From contig OY987268.1 of NCBI GenBank assembly GCA_963920665.1, positions 622,501 to 686,500 of the forward strand: DNA of 64,000 bases, in the 5' to 3' direction. Numbering within the stretch: position 1 is the stretch's first letter; each line of letters begins with the position of its first letter. This DNA is from Straminergon stramineum. Taxonomy: Eukaryota; Streptophyta; Bryopsida; Hypnales; Calliergonaceae. Under the pieces are notes generated by a model. It saw nothing but the letters and a program-made list of their open reading frames with translations. It was not told the origin of the DNA and did not search any database. Below, one piece after another: positions 49,001 to 59,952 of the stretch. The position numbers and the translations under genes were made by a program.

Positions 49001-52000
49001 GAATGCCATCTTTGGACCACATGGATAAGATCGTCTCTTTAGATATGCCAGATGGATATACATCTCGACAAAAGAAACAAGCCACGTCCAAAAATATTCC
49101 CTTTTCAACACCATTGTTCAATCCGTCAAAGTTTATTTGCAAGTTATTCCATATTTCTTCATCACCATCCAAACTCCTTCCTCTTGCCATCCTTTGTAGT
49201 GTACGTTCCCAACTTCCCAACCTCTCTTTATTGCGGAGAAATGCACCCATCACTTTCAAACTCAAAGGCAAACCCTTGCAAGCATTCACCACATGCTTGC
49301 ATAAGTCCTCAAAGTTTGGTGACAAAGGAGCTACATCCCAAGAAAGGTGAGAGGTGAAAAGTGTTATAGCTGCTTTCTTATCCAACAATTCAACGTCTAA
49401 CCTTCCCCCAATGCTCACAAATGATTCTAGGGTACTCCATAGGTGTGTTGTGAGAACTATTGTGGTGCCTATGCTAGCTTCAATCATGTCCAAAGGTACT
49501 ATATCATGAACTTGAGCATCATCCTTGATATCATCCAATATTAAAAGAACCTTCTTTTCAATGAGGACTTCTTTCATGATCTCTTGGGCATCTATGAAAT
49601 TCTTGGGTTTTCGATCATACCCAAATCTTGATAATATCTCACACAATATTTCATATGAACTTTGATAGTTATTGCAGTTTGCAATAAAGCATGATGCATG
49701 GTATGAAGAATGCACTGTTTCTTCATCAAATATTGCCTTTGCTAGTGTTGTCTTGCCAATTCCACCAATGCCGACAATGCCTATATAATTCAATTTCAAT
49801 AGCCCTTTAACCTTGGACAATTGATGATCAAAATCAACAAGAACTTCCTTTGGACATGTAATTTGCTCATCCACCTATACAAATACAAAAGTCATATTTA
49901 CTAAATTAGTTTTACATAAAAATAAAACAACTCTTTTCAAATCATGAATGCCAAATATCAAAAGGGAATTACAAAAAACAAACATCACTATCTAAGTCTT
50001 ATAGTTTAGTACTTCCATACCTTTGGGACATGGTCCACAATGGACTTGGAACTTATTAAGGTGCAAGGTGAACCAAATTCTGGAACCATCTTGCATGAAT
50101 AGGTTCCCTTCAAAAAGGACTTCTTTAAATTTGTGAGCCTTTCACAAATTTGGGAAAATGTTGGCCGTTGAAGAGGGTCTTGAGACCAACATTCTTGGAT
50201 TAAGTTAGTGAGTTCTTTGCAATTGTTGGATAGCTCAGGTCTAAAGTTTTTGTTCTCAGTGCCAAGTGTACATGATATTTGATCATAAAATTCTTTTGGT
50301 TTCAAACCAAAGTATGGAACCTTTCTTGATAGAATCTCTGAACATATCATGGCAAATGACCACACATCAGCTTGAAATGGATACAATGAAGTTGTACTTC
50401 CCTTGATCATTTCAGGGGACATATAACCTTGTGTTCCAATGGTGTACATTGATGATGGCTTTGGATCCTTTGGATTGCTACAAAGTACAAACCTCCAATT
50501 GGGAAGTTCCATAATCAGTGACTTTAAATATGCAACAAGGATCCTCTTTAGATATTCGGCTTGACAAGACATTGTCAGGTTTCAAGTCAAGATGAGCAAC
50601 TTGCATGTCATGAAGATAATATACACCCTTTGCAATTTGGTGCATGATGTCAATTGCAACATGGTAAGGTAAAGGATCTCTTGAATTCTTCAAGAAAGAA
50701 GACAAGTTTGTTTCCATCAATTCCATCACCAAATACATTTCACCAATTTCAACTTCTCCAACATTCTCATGACTATTCTTGTTAATCCCACAACCAAAAA
50801 ATTGGACAAGATTTGGATGGCTCAAGCCTGCCAAGATGCCAACTTCCTTTCGAGATCTTATAAGAATACTTGAATTGCCTTCCAAAGTGTTAGCCCCATT
50901 TCTAGAATTGATGAGAAAACTTGGATTGCCTTCCAACACTTTTATAGCACAAGTGAGACCCAACCAATTGGATTTGAATACATGTCCATAACTTCCTGCA
51001 TCTATTTTGTTGATGAATTCTGGTATCTTGAAATCATTCAGAACCTCTAAAGCATCCAAGTCTCCACCATCAACTCTATCCAAATTTCGAAGTCTTAACA
51101 ATAGATGTTGAGCTAATTCATAATCTTGTGAGACTTCTTCCCAAGGTATGAGTTCAAGCTTCTTCTTAAGTTCTTGTCCATCTTCAATGATTTGTTTATA
51201 GGTAGCCGCATCAAATTGAATAGGTAAGATATCGTTTGATTGATTTGGATGGCAAAATAAATACATATCACATGATGCATCATAACAACACTTCAAATCT
51301 AAAAGAAGCTCACGGAAAGTTTCTTTGTTTTGGAGTTGAAATACAACCAAATGACACCATTGATCTTGTTCAATGCAATTTTGAACCAAAATCTCTATTT
51401 TCTTTTGAAGGCAATTCAATTCTTCAAAAATAGATTCGAACTTGAGATCCTTAGTAGAACTTAAAAACATTTTGTCAATCTCCTTCATGGCTAGTCTGAG
51501 ATTGCCCAAAAGATGTACACATTGATTATGATTGAAGACTTTCTCCTTTGGAGATGCTTCCAACATCTTCAAACATTTCTCAAGATTTGGTATATCATTG
51601 CATAGTCTTTTGTAATGCCCACTTTGCACTTGTAGTAAATCCTTGTCTTTCCTATACAATATTTAGTATCTAGTGTCAATGAGATATTTTAATAGGATAT
51701 GTGAAAGCATTTACCATATAATATTCATTAAAAAAATCAATCATATTCTACAAATTAAACTTCATTGTACACTAGTAATAGAGTTGAATATCTACTAGAA
51801 TTAAAATATAAATACATAATTTCAAACTCAATTACATAAATGCTTAAAACAAGATTGTTTGTAGAGTTTGATATAAATCAAATACAAAACTATGCAAAAA
51901 ACTTTGAAATTTGAACACTACTTTATTCTAACATATACTTTTGAATCACTAAACAATTATTAAATAGAATTTACACTCACCTGCTAAACCATGCAAAATC

Positions 52001-52069
52001 TATGTATCTCCCAAACATAGAGATGGCCATAGTGAAGAAACTTGCTATCCACATCAAAAAGCGCAACAT
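46024..52069 (-). CDS. Kinase-NB-ARC-LRR receptor (PNL class), four exons, 1-nt frameshift in kinase
   Basis: Candidate intracellular immune receptor. Exons (minus): 52069-51981, 51651-50021, 49874-48831 and 48639-46024, all GT-AG; about 1792 residues if one extra base is discounted. Order: hydrophobic N-terminus (MLRFLMWIASFFTMAISMFG), helical domain (about 35-220), kinase (about 245-540), NB-ARC, and about 31-32 LRRs of 24 residues (LTSLTTLNLRGCSNLVALPK type). Kinase: loop GSYGHV, AIK Lys ~267, HLDLKPDN with Leu for Arg (non-RD), DYG for DFG. NB-ARC: GIGGIGKTT (~610), KVLLILDDIKDD, GTTIVLTTH, GLPL, MHD. An Asp instead of Trp after the kinase-2 motif is TIR-NLR-like, although there is no TIR domain. 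The frame breaks between DYG and the GTQGYMSPE segment (stop TAG at 50478-50480), so either the allele is broken or the base call is wrong. Kinase-NB-LRR fusions are known from mosses. Confidence 0.88.
46982..47845 (-). repeat. Tandem 432-bp duplication inside the LRR exon
   Basis: 46982-47413 and 47414-47845 are direct copies offset by 432 bp, that is six 72-bp LRR units. For example, the phrase 'GGAACATTGATCCAAATTGA' occurs at about 47151 and again at about 47583. In the protein it duplicates six repeats (LRR units about 8-13 and 14-19), with units such as TSLTTLNLDGCFNLVALPKE and FNLDQCSNLVALPEELKNL recurring unchanged or nearly so. It keeps frame and extends the solenoid by 144 residues. 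Confidence 0.88.
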
Positions 52070-52272
52070 TGTATATAGAAAATGGAGTAATATATCAAAG
52101 ATCTACAATATCATCAAAACAAATCCAAAGAAAATAGTTAGTATATGACATTCAAATGAGTAAAAATAGCGAGGTCTCTAGCAAACTTCAATTAACCAAT
52201 ACATTTAAGAATCATCTCATATAAAGAGTTTTTTCAAAATGACTTATCAATACTTATACAAATCTACTATCC

Positions 52273-52537
52273 ATTAGATGTTTTTTTGGGCCTCTAGAGG
52301 GTTGCGTATTCCCCTGGGTTCCCAAACCTTGGGATCTGCCTTGCTATAGCTACTTGACGTGGCACAGTGACTCCCACATCATTTTTTCATTTTTTTATTT
52401 TTAAAAAAATTTCAACATTTATTTTTCATTTTTTTCATTTAAAAAAAAAATGACAACAGCCATTCCTGGACTGCTGGGGGAATAGCACCGGGATCAGGCC
52501 TGAAATGGCCCTCTAGACCCCCAAAAAAACATCTAAT
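52273..52537. mobile_element. MITE, 265 bp, ~29-bp terminal inverted repeats
   Basis: The left end is ATTAGATGTTTTTTTGGG(CC)TCTAGAGGG and the right end is its near-perfect complement. The ends are themselves palindromic with the flank, so the target duplication (TA or AT) is ambiguous. The interior is T-rich, then A-rich, with a 'GACGTGGCACAGTGA' phrase. It sits ~200 bp upstream of the kinase-NLR start codon, within what may be a leader intron. Confidence 0.75.
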
Positions 52538-54661
52538 GCATAAAATAATTAATAATTAGAAAATACAACAATCTTATCCAAATTCAATAAGTTACAAAAC
52601 TTTACATAAAAATTATAAATTGCAAACATTGCAAGAACATTTGCATCATCTCCAATAATGTTTCACGAACTCCACAACAAATTATAGGTATTTTTTAATA
52701 TACAACAATTGATGATTTGATGTCAAAGATTGCATTCTAACCTATAACAAAAATGAAAATTTGAACACACAAGAATAATCCAATATTTGGATAGTATAAA
52801 CTAGGATTCAATATTAAATGGTAGTTGAATTCAAAACATATATTGTTCACTAAACACAATGTCATGATGTGTTTGGTTGCTAGCTCCATTGCATGCCAAC
52901 AAGACCTAACCAAAAGTCCAAAACTATATCAATCCAATTTTGGCAATCATTTTTAGTGCTTCTTTGGACTTATTTCAATATACATACCTTACGAGCAATG
53001 AATTTCCACATGTGACAAAGAATATAGTACTCTAGATCAACCATGAAATACATTAGAGGAGAATTGAGGGCTTCAAGAGCCCGTTTTAGGGTTGTTCCCT
53101 ACATTTTTCCTTGTGTTGCTAGAAATTGGGAACCAACCCATAATGGTCTGAATTTCCGAATTTTCAGGAAAAAAATTTTAAAAATTTTCCCCAAAATTTA
53201 CAGAAAGTATTAATAAACTTAAAATTGAATTTAAAAAATAATTAAAAATAATTAAAATAATATTATTTTTTGATGTGGTAGTGTTTGTGCCACACCGTAT
53301 TGCTGATGTGGCAAGTTCCCACACCTTAGAAACTCAAAATAACTTGCAAACTCTTCATGCCCTCAAATTTCTCCTAATGATCCAACTTCTGATGTCAACA
53401 ATTCATAAGCAATAAGTTGCATACTAAGGAGACAAAAATAGATGAAACAATTTCATAGACCAAATAGTCTTCAATCTCCAATCATGTCAAGGACTAGTGC
53501 TTGAAGATATTTCTTCCTCTCCCTCAAAATTTATTTTGTGAATATTGATAATTTGTTTAAAAAAATGCATATCTTTGTAAGAAAATATTCAAAGATGGTC
53601 ACTAAATTGCAAAAACGAGTTTGCAAGCAATTGATCTTTCTTAATGATTGTAGTGTTCTTTTTATAAAAATCAATAATTTCTTCATCAATATATTCAAGT
53701 TTCATCCATATTTGAAGAAGTACATCTGATATTACATGCCTCTAAAGAGGCATCCTCTATGATGTAATACAACTACAAGAAATGTCTTAAGGGACCTACA
53801 CCTAATTGCCACCCTTCACCAAGAGTGAATCCTACATAGAATGAGATCCAAACACCAAAAGCACCCCCATAGGTGGTGCCTTGAATGTGCACAATTCAAA
53901 ATTTGTCTCAATATACACTTGATTTCTTGTTAAATTTTTTTCTTTGCAGTATATAAATGGATACTACACATTGTTAAAAAGACATGCAAATGAAAAAAAT
54001 TCAACAACATTTTATCTAGAACAAATGGAATACTATTGGTCATGTTGTATCTTATCTATGTACACTTCATTGGAGTAGGTTGCATTTTCTATAGAATTTA
54101 TCAAAGTTGAATTTAGTTATATAAACAAGGATGACTTTATTGAAAGAATGTAATGCACTCAAGCTTGCAATTATCCTTCCATTTCTTATGGAAAAAGAAT
54201 AGGAAACAACTTCAAAAATCAAAGTTAATACTTGATAAATTTACTAACTAATTGTATACATGACATTGAAATTCATCAAAATGGAATGAGAGCAAATACA
54301 ATACAATTGATCCCAAGATTGAACCCAAATAACAATTCAAAATAAAAAATACTCTAGTTCAATAGCAATCAATCAATCTAATAGATAAGTTTCACAATGA
54401 CTTCACAAAAGAATCATGATTCATAATATATCTCTAGTTTGTGTCGAAATTAAAATCTATCCTCCATCCATGGTTGCAACAACATACTCTTTTAATCCTT
54501 AATTTCAAGTTGCCATTGGTTGCTTCTTATCCAATTCTATTGGACTACTGGATGCATTCGTCCACAATTGGAGGAGTGAAACACCGATAGCACACTATGA
54601 CTTTACAACAACTTTAATACTGGAAGATTACTTTAATACAGGTTTAATAATAGAAGATTGC
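52538..54661. other. Intergenic or leader intron of the kinase-NLR gene
   Basis: AT-rich without recognisable genes. About 53.05-53.33 kb is a degenerate relative of the preceding MITE: 'GGGCTTCAAGAGCCCG' at one side and 'GATGTGGCAAGTTCCCACA' at the other. The frame at 53538-53729 is Lys/Ile/Phe-rich low-complexity and probably meaningless. Confidence 0.45.
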
Positions 54662-54813
54662 ATTAGGGAAAGAATGGGGTCTTAAAAAGACGACCAAACT
54701 CTGGACCAGCAATCTGCCATCTCTTCCTACATATTTACATTTTACATTTTTTTTTTAATTGAATTGTTGGTCCAGATCTGCCAGCCCTCTCGAGACCCAA
54801 TTCTTTATCTAAT
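54662..54813. mobile_element. Small MITE, ~152 bp
   Basis: The inverted termini ATTAGGGAAAGAATGGGGTC and the complement of GACCCAATTCTTTATCTAAT are followed inward by a second inverted pair (CTGGACCA / TGGTCCAG). The centre is a T-rich tract. The target duplication is not resolvable because the tips are palindromic. Confidence 0.65.
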
Positions 54814-55252
54814 GGTTAGTTTGATCCATTCAGAGTACACACCTTACATTTGTTGTGGATCTAGGCGCAAGGGAGAGGAGTGCATCAGACTACCTCAGAA
54901 ACAGAGCACCAACTCCCACTTTCAGTGAGAAACAATAAGATGCAGGTCTAGACAAACTGCAATCTTGCATCGTAAGTTTGAAACTCCAGCGATGAAATGA
55001 CGCAACAGAAAAGAAGCCAACAGGCATGCACAAAAGCTAGAAACCCAAGCTATCGTAGTTTGGATGTCCCTTGGAACGAAATGACGGAAACGAACACAAA
55101 CACAAACGTATACTGAACACCCAACATCCAGACCTCAAGCTCCCAACCCCACAATCCACCTTTGTGGTATCGTACAAAAAAACTGGCGAGGAAGTGAAGT
55201 TACTGCAACGAACAAGGACACAACTGTAGAGTTTGCACTCTAAGAAACTTAC

Positions 55253-55600
55253 AGATCTAGAGTTCTCAGATGCCGACTGTGGTAGCAACGACGCAGGAGA
55301 GTTTGCAAGAACGATGAGAGCGTGAACATGCACGTGGAGATGTTCAGACGATGTAGCTCCGGAGGTGCAAAAGCTTGATGAGAATCTCTAAGGCAAAAAC
55401 ACCCAGAGTTGCAGAGGTTGCAAAGGGGGAGACCGCCATAGCCAGAATGAACTGTGAAGGAGACAGGGATAGAGTGTGGTAAGTTTACTGTAGCTGTAGC
55501 CAAGTCGTAGTTGGTAACAGTGGCAATAATTTAAGTTAGCATTTAATTCACGTGGGACCTGGTTGCGTGCAAAGGTAGCTTTCCCCACTTGAAGAGTACT
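55253..55600 (-). promoter_or_regulatory. Candidate leader exon / promoter region of the kinase-NLR gene
   Basis: A GC-richer island (about 54.85-55.7 kb) contrasts with the AT-rich surroundings. On the minus strand it contains a consensus donor (GATCT|GTAAGTTTC, intron from 55252), and a plausible acceptor (GATATTGTAG|ATC) lies at 52103-52104, 33 nt before the kinase-NLR start. A ~3.1-kb leader intron would join them. There is no coding capability I can name. This is an inference from composition and splice consensus only. Confidence 0.3.
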
Positions 55601-55726
55601 ATTCTTGGACCGTTTCCAATGCTGGGGATCCGTGCAGTTGAAATGCTTGGCAGGATTTCAAGATTCCACATGATGGGCTGCACGTCTGTCCTGAGTCCTG
55701 ACAGTTAGCAAAAGCTTGGTCAAAGT

Positions 55727-55920
55727 CCCCCTTCCTGCCGGCCGTGTGAGGCTTGCGGTCTCCTTCTGTGCTGTGCGGCGTGGTCTTGACCGCTCGGGTG
55801 GTCTGTCCTCTCTTTCCTGTTGTTCCTGTTGTGTTGTCCCTGGTCAGGCCACTTGTGGCTGGCCGGCTTGTATTTTATCTTCTTTGCAAGGAAATATCGT
55901 TTCATTTGTGTCAAAAATAA
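55727..55920 (+). mobile_element. 5'-truncated LINE-like 3' end (194 bp), 17-bp target duplication
   Basis: The exact direct repeat AAAAGCTTGGTCAAAGT flanks it (55710-55726 and 55921-55937). The insert is CT/GC-rich and ends in CAAGGAAATATCGTTTCATT followed by a short A-rich tail (GTCAAAAATAAA), the layout of a LINE or LINE-dependent SINE inserted by target-primed reverse transcription. No coding frame is preserved. Confidence 0.82.
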
Positions 55921-55937
55921 AAAAGCTTGGTCAAAGT

Positions 55938-56626
55938 TTTCCCAGTTGCCCATGGCTGCGTCACCCATCTCAGCATTGCCAGACTGGTGTTGGCAGTGGG
56001 TTTTTTTAGGCAATTTAAATTTAATAATGTCCAATTGCCTCAAAAAATGGGCAGCTTCAAGCCTATAGAGAAAAAAGGGGGTAAATGTGTTAAAAAATGC
56101 CAGACTATCATCATGGCCCTGCACATTGTTGCCACAATGTTTTTAAAACCTCATTTTATCCATCATGAAGAGCCAACACATACAAATATTGCATACACAA
56201 TTACATATTCAAAATTGCATACTCATAATTGACCTTATTCAATTCAAATCCCAAAAATGAAGGAGCTAAGAAATGCAGGACCTTCTTGAAAGGAAGGCCA
56301 CATAACCATTTGTTTGAAAACCAAAAAAATCACATTGGGTGTTGGGGACCCAACTCCAAAAATAACCCTTGTGGAAAAACACACTAACTAAAGGAACATT
56401 CACACCATTTGTTACTTATGAGTGCTTGTGAAAAGATAATACCACATAACTTAAGTATACATCAAGAGGTCCTTGACTCCTTGTCACACAACATTGACAA
56501 ACCGTGATCATGATTGTAGCTCATGGGTTACTGAAATTAGAGATTGTTGACATATAGGATTCTATCCTTGGATTTTCCTAAACAAATGTGGAAGTTTGAG
56601 CGTATCAAAGAGTAAGCGGTCACACT
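55938..56626. other. Intergenic, no gene recognised
   Basis: Unremarkable sequence between the two LINE-like inserts. Overlapping short frames on both strands carry no recognisable motif. Confidence 0.45.
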
Positions 56627-56637
56627 TGACAGGTGAT

Positions 56638-56882
56638 TTTTTTTATTTTTCTGATATAAATGAAACGGAATTTCATTGCAAAGAAATAGTAGAAGGCCAG
56701 CCAGCCAAAGGTGGATTGGCGGAAAGTAAACAAAGACACAAACAAAACAACAGGGACCCGACACTATCAAGAGAGACTAAGTTAACCGACTACAGACAAA
56801 GCATAGAGAGGGGCTGTGAGGCCCCTCGCAACCTGTCACCGCAGGTCGGGCGGCCGTCCTGCCTTGCCGGGCTAAGCCTTCA
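56638..56882 (-). mobile_element. LINE-like 3' end, minus orientation (~245 bp)
   Basis: On the minus strand it ends GCAATGAAATTCCGTTTCAT followed by an A-rich tail, clearly related to the 55727-55920 insert, which shares the GGCTGGC..TTTCTTTGCAA approach. The imperfect flanking repeat TGACAGGTGAT / TGATAGGTGAT (56627-56637 and 56883-56893) supports insertion by target-primed reverse transcription. The 5' part differs from the first copy, so the two may be separate subfamilies or truncated at different points. Confidence 0.7.
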
Positions 56883-57317
56883 TGATAGGTGATCTTTTAC
56901 AACTACCATGTGCACTCACTCCATTTCCAAAGAACTTCAATTGAATGTATGATAATGTAATAGTCCCCTCTTGTGCATTGTTTGTTTATCTTCTGAAACC
57001 CTCAGTTGTAACCTGGGTTGTGCCGTTGAGCTTCAATGGGAGGCGCTCAACATTGATCATTGAAACGGAGAGAAACATTCTCTAGACAATTACAGAAATC
57101 AGAGGTCCATTGAAACACTTGAGGTCATTGTTGCTCTGAAATAAAAAAAACATGAAATGCAAGATTTGAGCGAGGTTGAGCTTTGAAATTACGAATGCAA
57201 TACCTGATCTTCAAGTTGTGCATGCCATTGTGATTGTCATACTTGCAGTAGTTTCCAACCATTCTTTTATCTAGTAGTGCTTGCATATGGCATTATTGCT
57301 AGGTTTTGAGCATTTAT

Positions 57318-58255
57318 CCCTAAACGTTTTGACTATGTTTTCACCAGAAACGCTCTAAAACTGCCATTTCTAGTACAAGTACCAAATTTTAGAGAAAAAA
57401 CATTTTCAAGCACTTGTAACCATATGATCAGGTGGTATGTTGGTTTATTAAGATGTGGAGAAGATTTCAGAAATTTTCACTTTACATGTTGCAAGATATT
57501 AGCATTTGAATTGACAAAATTCACTTTTTGGATCCAACAAAAAAAATGGGCAATTGCACTTCACAAGGTCACATTTTTATGAAAAAATGTCCAAAATGGT
57601 GGTGCTTCTTTGGATTCATTCTTCAAGGCAAGCTGACTATATGTTTGAAAAATTCAGATCATTTCAAATTGTAGTATTATACAACATATAGGAAAAAATA
57701 ATAAGTAGAAGCAGTAGAGAAGATGCAAAATATAAAATTGTGAAGAATTTAGTTATGGAATTGAAAATTGCCAATCCCAATGGTTGTAACATCAGAATAA
57801 ACAATCTACAACCTATGATTTTATTTTTTCCCAAAATATTGAAGATTGAGTTAAATAAAGGACTTCAAGGTTTATTTTAGAGTAGAGAATCCATAACTAC
57901 CCGCAAACTAAAACTCCTCATAACTTTCATCTCATTAATCAAAATGGAATGATTAAAAGCTTTCCAAGTATGTGTAAATTTAGAAAACCAATTTCAAATT
58001 TTTATTTCTTTCAAGAGTAATTTTTCAAGAATTTTTTTGAGTTGCCCAAACTACCCACCAAGCAATGAAAATTACATATCATACAATAATTTTTTAACCA
58101 TGTAGTCAGAAGCTATGAAAATAGTCGGGCCTTAAAGGTTCTCCTTAGGTACATGTTGTGTGAAAATTTCAAAGAAAAAAATAAAAGTTTTGTTTGTAGT
58201 AAGCCACCTAAAATAGCTATGTTGTCAAAAAATATATAGTTTAGGGCTGTAGGGA
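57318..58255. mobile_element. TTAA-flanked element, ~938 bp, copy E
   Basis: The left tip is TCCCTAAACG after TTA(T); the right tip GGGCTGTAGGGA is followed by TTAA (58256-58259). It is colinear with the 59028-59952 copy: 'CTATGTTTTCACCAGAAACG' against 'CTATGTTTTCACTGAAAATG', then 'AAAACTGCCATTTCTAGTAC' against 'AAAACTGCCATTTTTAGTAC', and so on. Non-coding. Confidence 0.75.
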
Positions 58256-58259
58256 TTAA

Positions 58260-59023
58260 CCAAACCCACTCTTAGAGCTCATTTATTTAGGAAATAAGAG
58301 GATTCAATGTTATAAAAGAAATGCTTGATATCCTACAAAATTCAAAAAATTTATGACTTTTTTACTTCTTAAGAACTATTCTTATCTTTGTTTGTCAACA
58401 ATGCATGCACAAACTAGGAATGGCAAATATCAAAGCACAATGGTGTGAAGTGCCTCTTGAAAATTTTATTATCATTGCCCCAAAGACCACCTGCTAAGAG
58501 TAGGTGTGATTGTACCTTAAGGTAGGAGTTCTATAAAGCAGCTCATTTTAAGAGTTGGAAATTAATTTGGGGAGGTTCAACACCTTGAAATAATTTTTAG
58601 TAAATTTTCCTTGATATACAAATTCAATTGGCATCTAATCCAAGCTATTTCATATTATTTTTGAGATTCGTGGTTATGAATTTGTTATGGATTTTTGAAG
58701 TTAAAATGCAATGGTCAATAAAAGTGTCCACTTCTTAAAATGTACAATATTTGTACATTATTGGTGCAATTGAAAAGAAAAATGTACAAATAGTATACAT
58801 TTTGGGAAGTGGACACTTTCAGAACCCAAGTGCTATGTGGACGTTACATTACACCTAAAATCAACAATTTAGCATGGTTCACATCATTGTATTGAAAAAG
58901 TTTTGAGGGTCTTGTTGGCAATCAAAAGAGGATTTTAGATTCTCTTAAAATTCATTTTCTAGACACCATATGATAACCTATAAATTTTCAAAGTACGAAA
59001 AATAGGTGTTTCTAAAACCAATT
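58260..59023. other. Spacer between two TTAA elements
   Basis: AT-rich, no gene. An inverted pair at about 58723-58830 ('GTGTCCACTTCTTAAAATGT' against 'ACATTTTGGGAAGTGGACAC', with 'TACAATATTTGTACAT' between) forms a possible ~100-bp fold-back. Confidence 0.5.
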
Positions 59024-59027
59024 TTAA

Positions 59028-59952
59028 CCCCTAAAGTTCTACAACTATGTTTTCACTGAAAATGCTTCAAAACTGCCATTTTTAGTACAAGTGCCAAATT
59101 TTTGAAATTTTTTTTTGACACATATAACTGTAAGATCTTGTACTATACTGACATGAGAGGACGTGGTAAAAATTTCAGAAATTTCCACCACATGGATTGC
59201 AAGATACAAGCATTAAAATTCATTGAAATCATTTTTGGGGCTCTGCAAAAAATAGGGCAGCTGCACTTCACAAGCTCACTTTTCTATGAAAAAATGTCCA
59301 AAATGGTGGTGCTTCTTTGAATTCTTTTTCCTAGACAAATTTGCCACATGCTTGAAAAATTTCAGATCTTTTGGAATTGTACAACATGTAGGAAAAAAAT
59401 AGTAAGTAGATAGTAGCTAGTAGAGAATGATTCAATATACTAAATTGTTAAGAATTTAATTATGGAATTGAAAAATGCCAATCCCAATGGTTGCAATGTT
59501 ATAATAAACAATCTACATCGTATGATTTTATTTTTTTTCCAAAAATATTGAAAATTGAGTAAGATAAAGGACTTTGAAGTTTATTTTAGAGTAGAGAATC
59601 CATAATTGCCCTCAAACAAAAAATCCTCACAACTTTTGACTCCTTGATCAAAATGGAATGATTCAAAGCTTTCCAAGTATACATAATTCTGGGAAACGAA
59701 TTTCAAATTTCAGTTTTTGAAAAAAGTGATTTTTTTAAATCTGCCTAGACTGCCCATTTATGAAAAAAGCAACATATTAGGCCATAACTTTTGACTAGTA
59801 TTTCCAATTGTCATGACATTTTGTGCATCTGAAAGATATTCCTCATCCCCACCTTCTATTAAAATTTAGGTAAAAAATATGAAAATCTCCAACCACACGT
59901 ACGTGCCCAAAATTACTATATAGCCCCAAAATGCAAGTTGGTCCTTTAGGGG
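59028..59952. mobile_element. TTAA-flanked element, 925 bp, copy D (best-preserved long copy)
   Basis: The ends are CCCCTAAAGTTC and the complement of GGTCCTTTAGGGG, with TTAA at 59024-59027 and 59953-59956. It lies in the same orientation as the 57318-58255 copy. The 72-codon frame at 59102-59320 is not shared in frame with its sister copy and is not considered coding. Confidence 0.82.

Noticed and set aside
48859..49357. Plus-strand frames of 163 and 101 codons
   Set aside because: They are antisense to the NB-ARC exon, which carries P-loop, kinase-2, GLPL and MHD motifs in order.
50470..50510. A small intron to explain the kinase frame break
   Set aside because: GT-AG pairs that would restore frame are only 25 or 34 nt long, too short for a plant intron. 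An inserted base is simpler.
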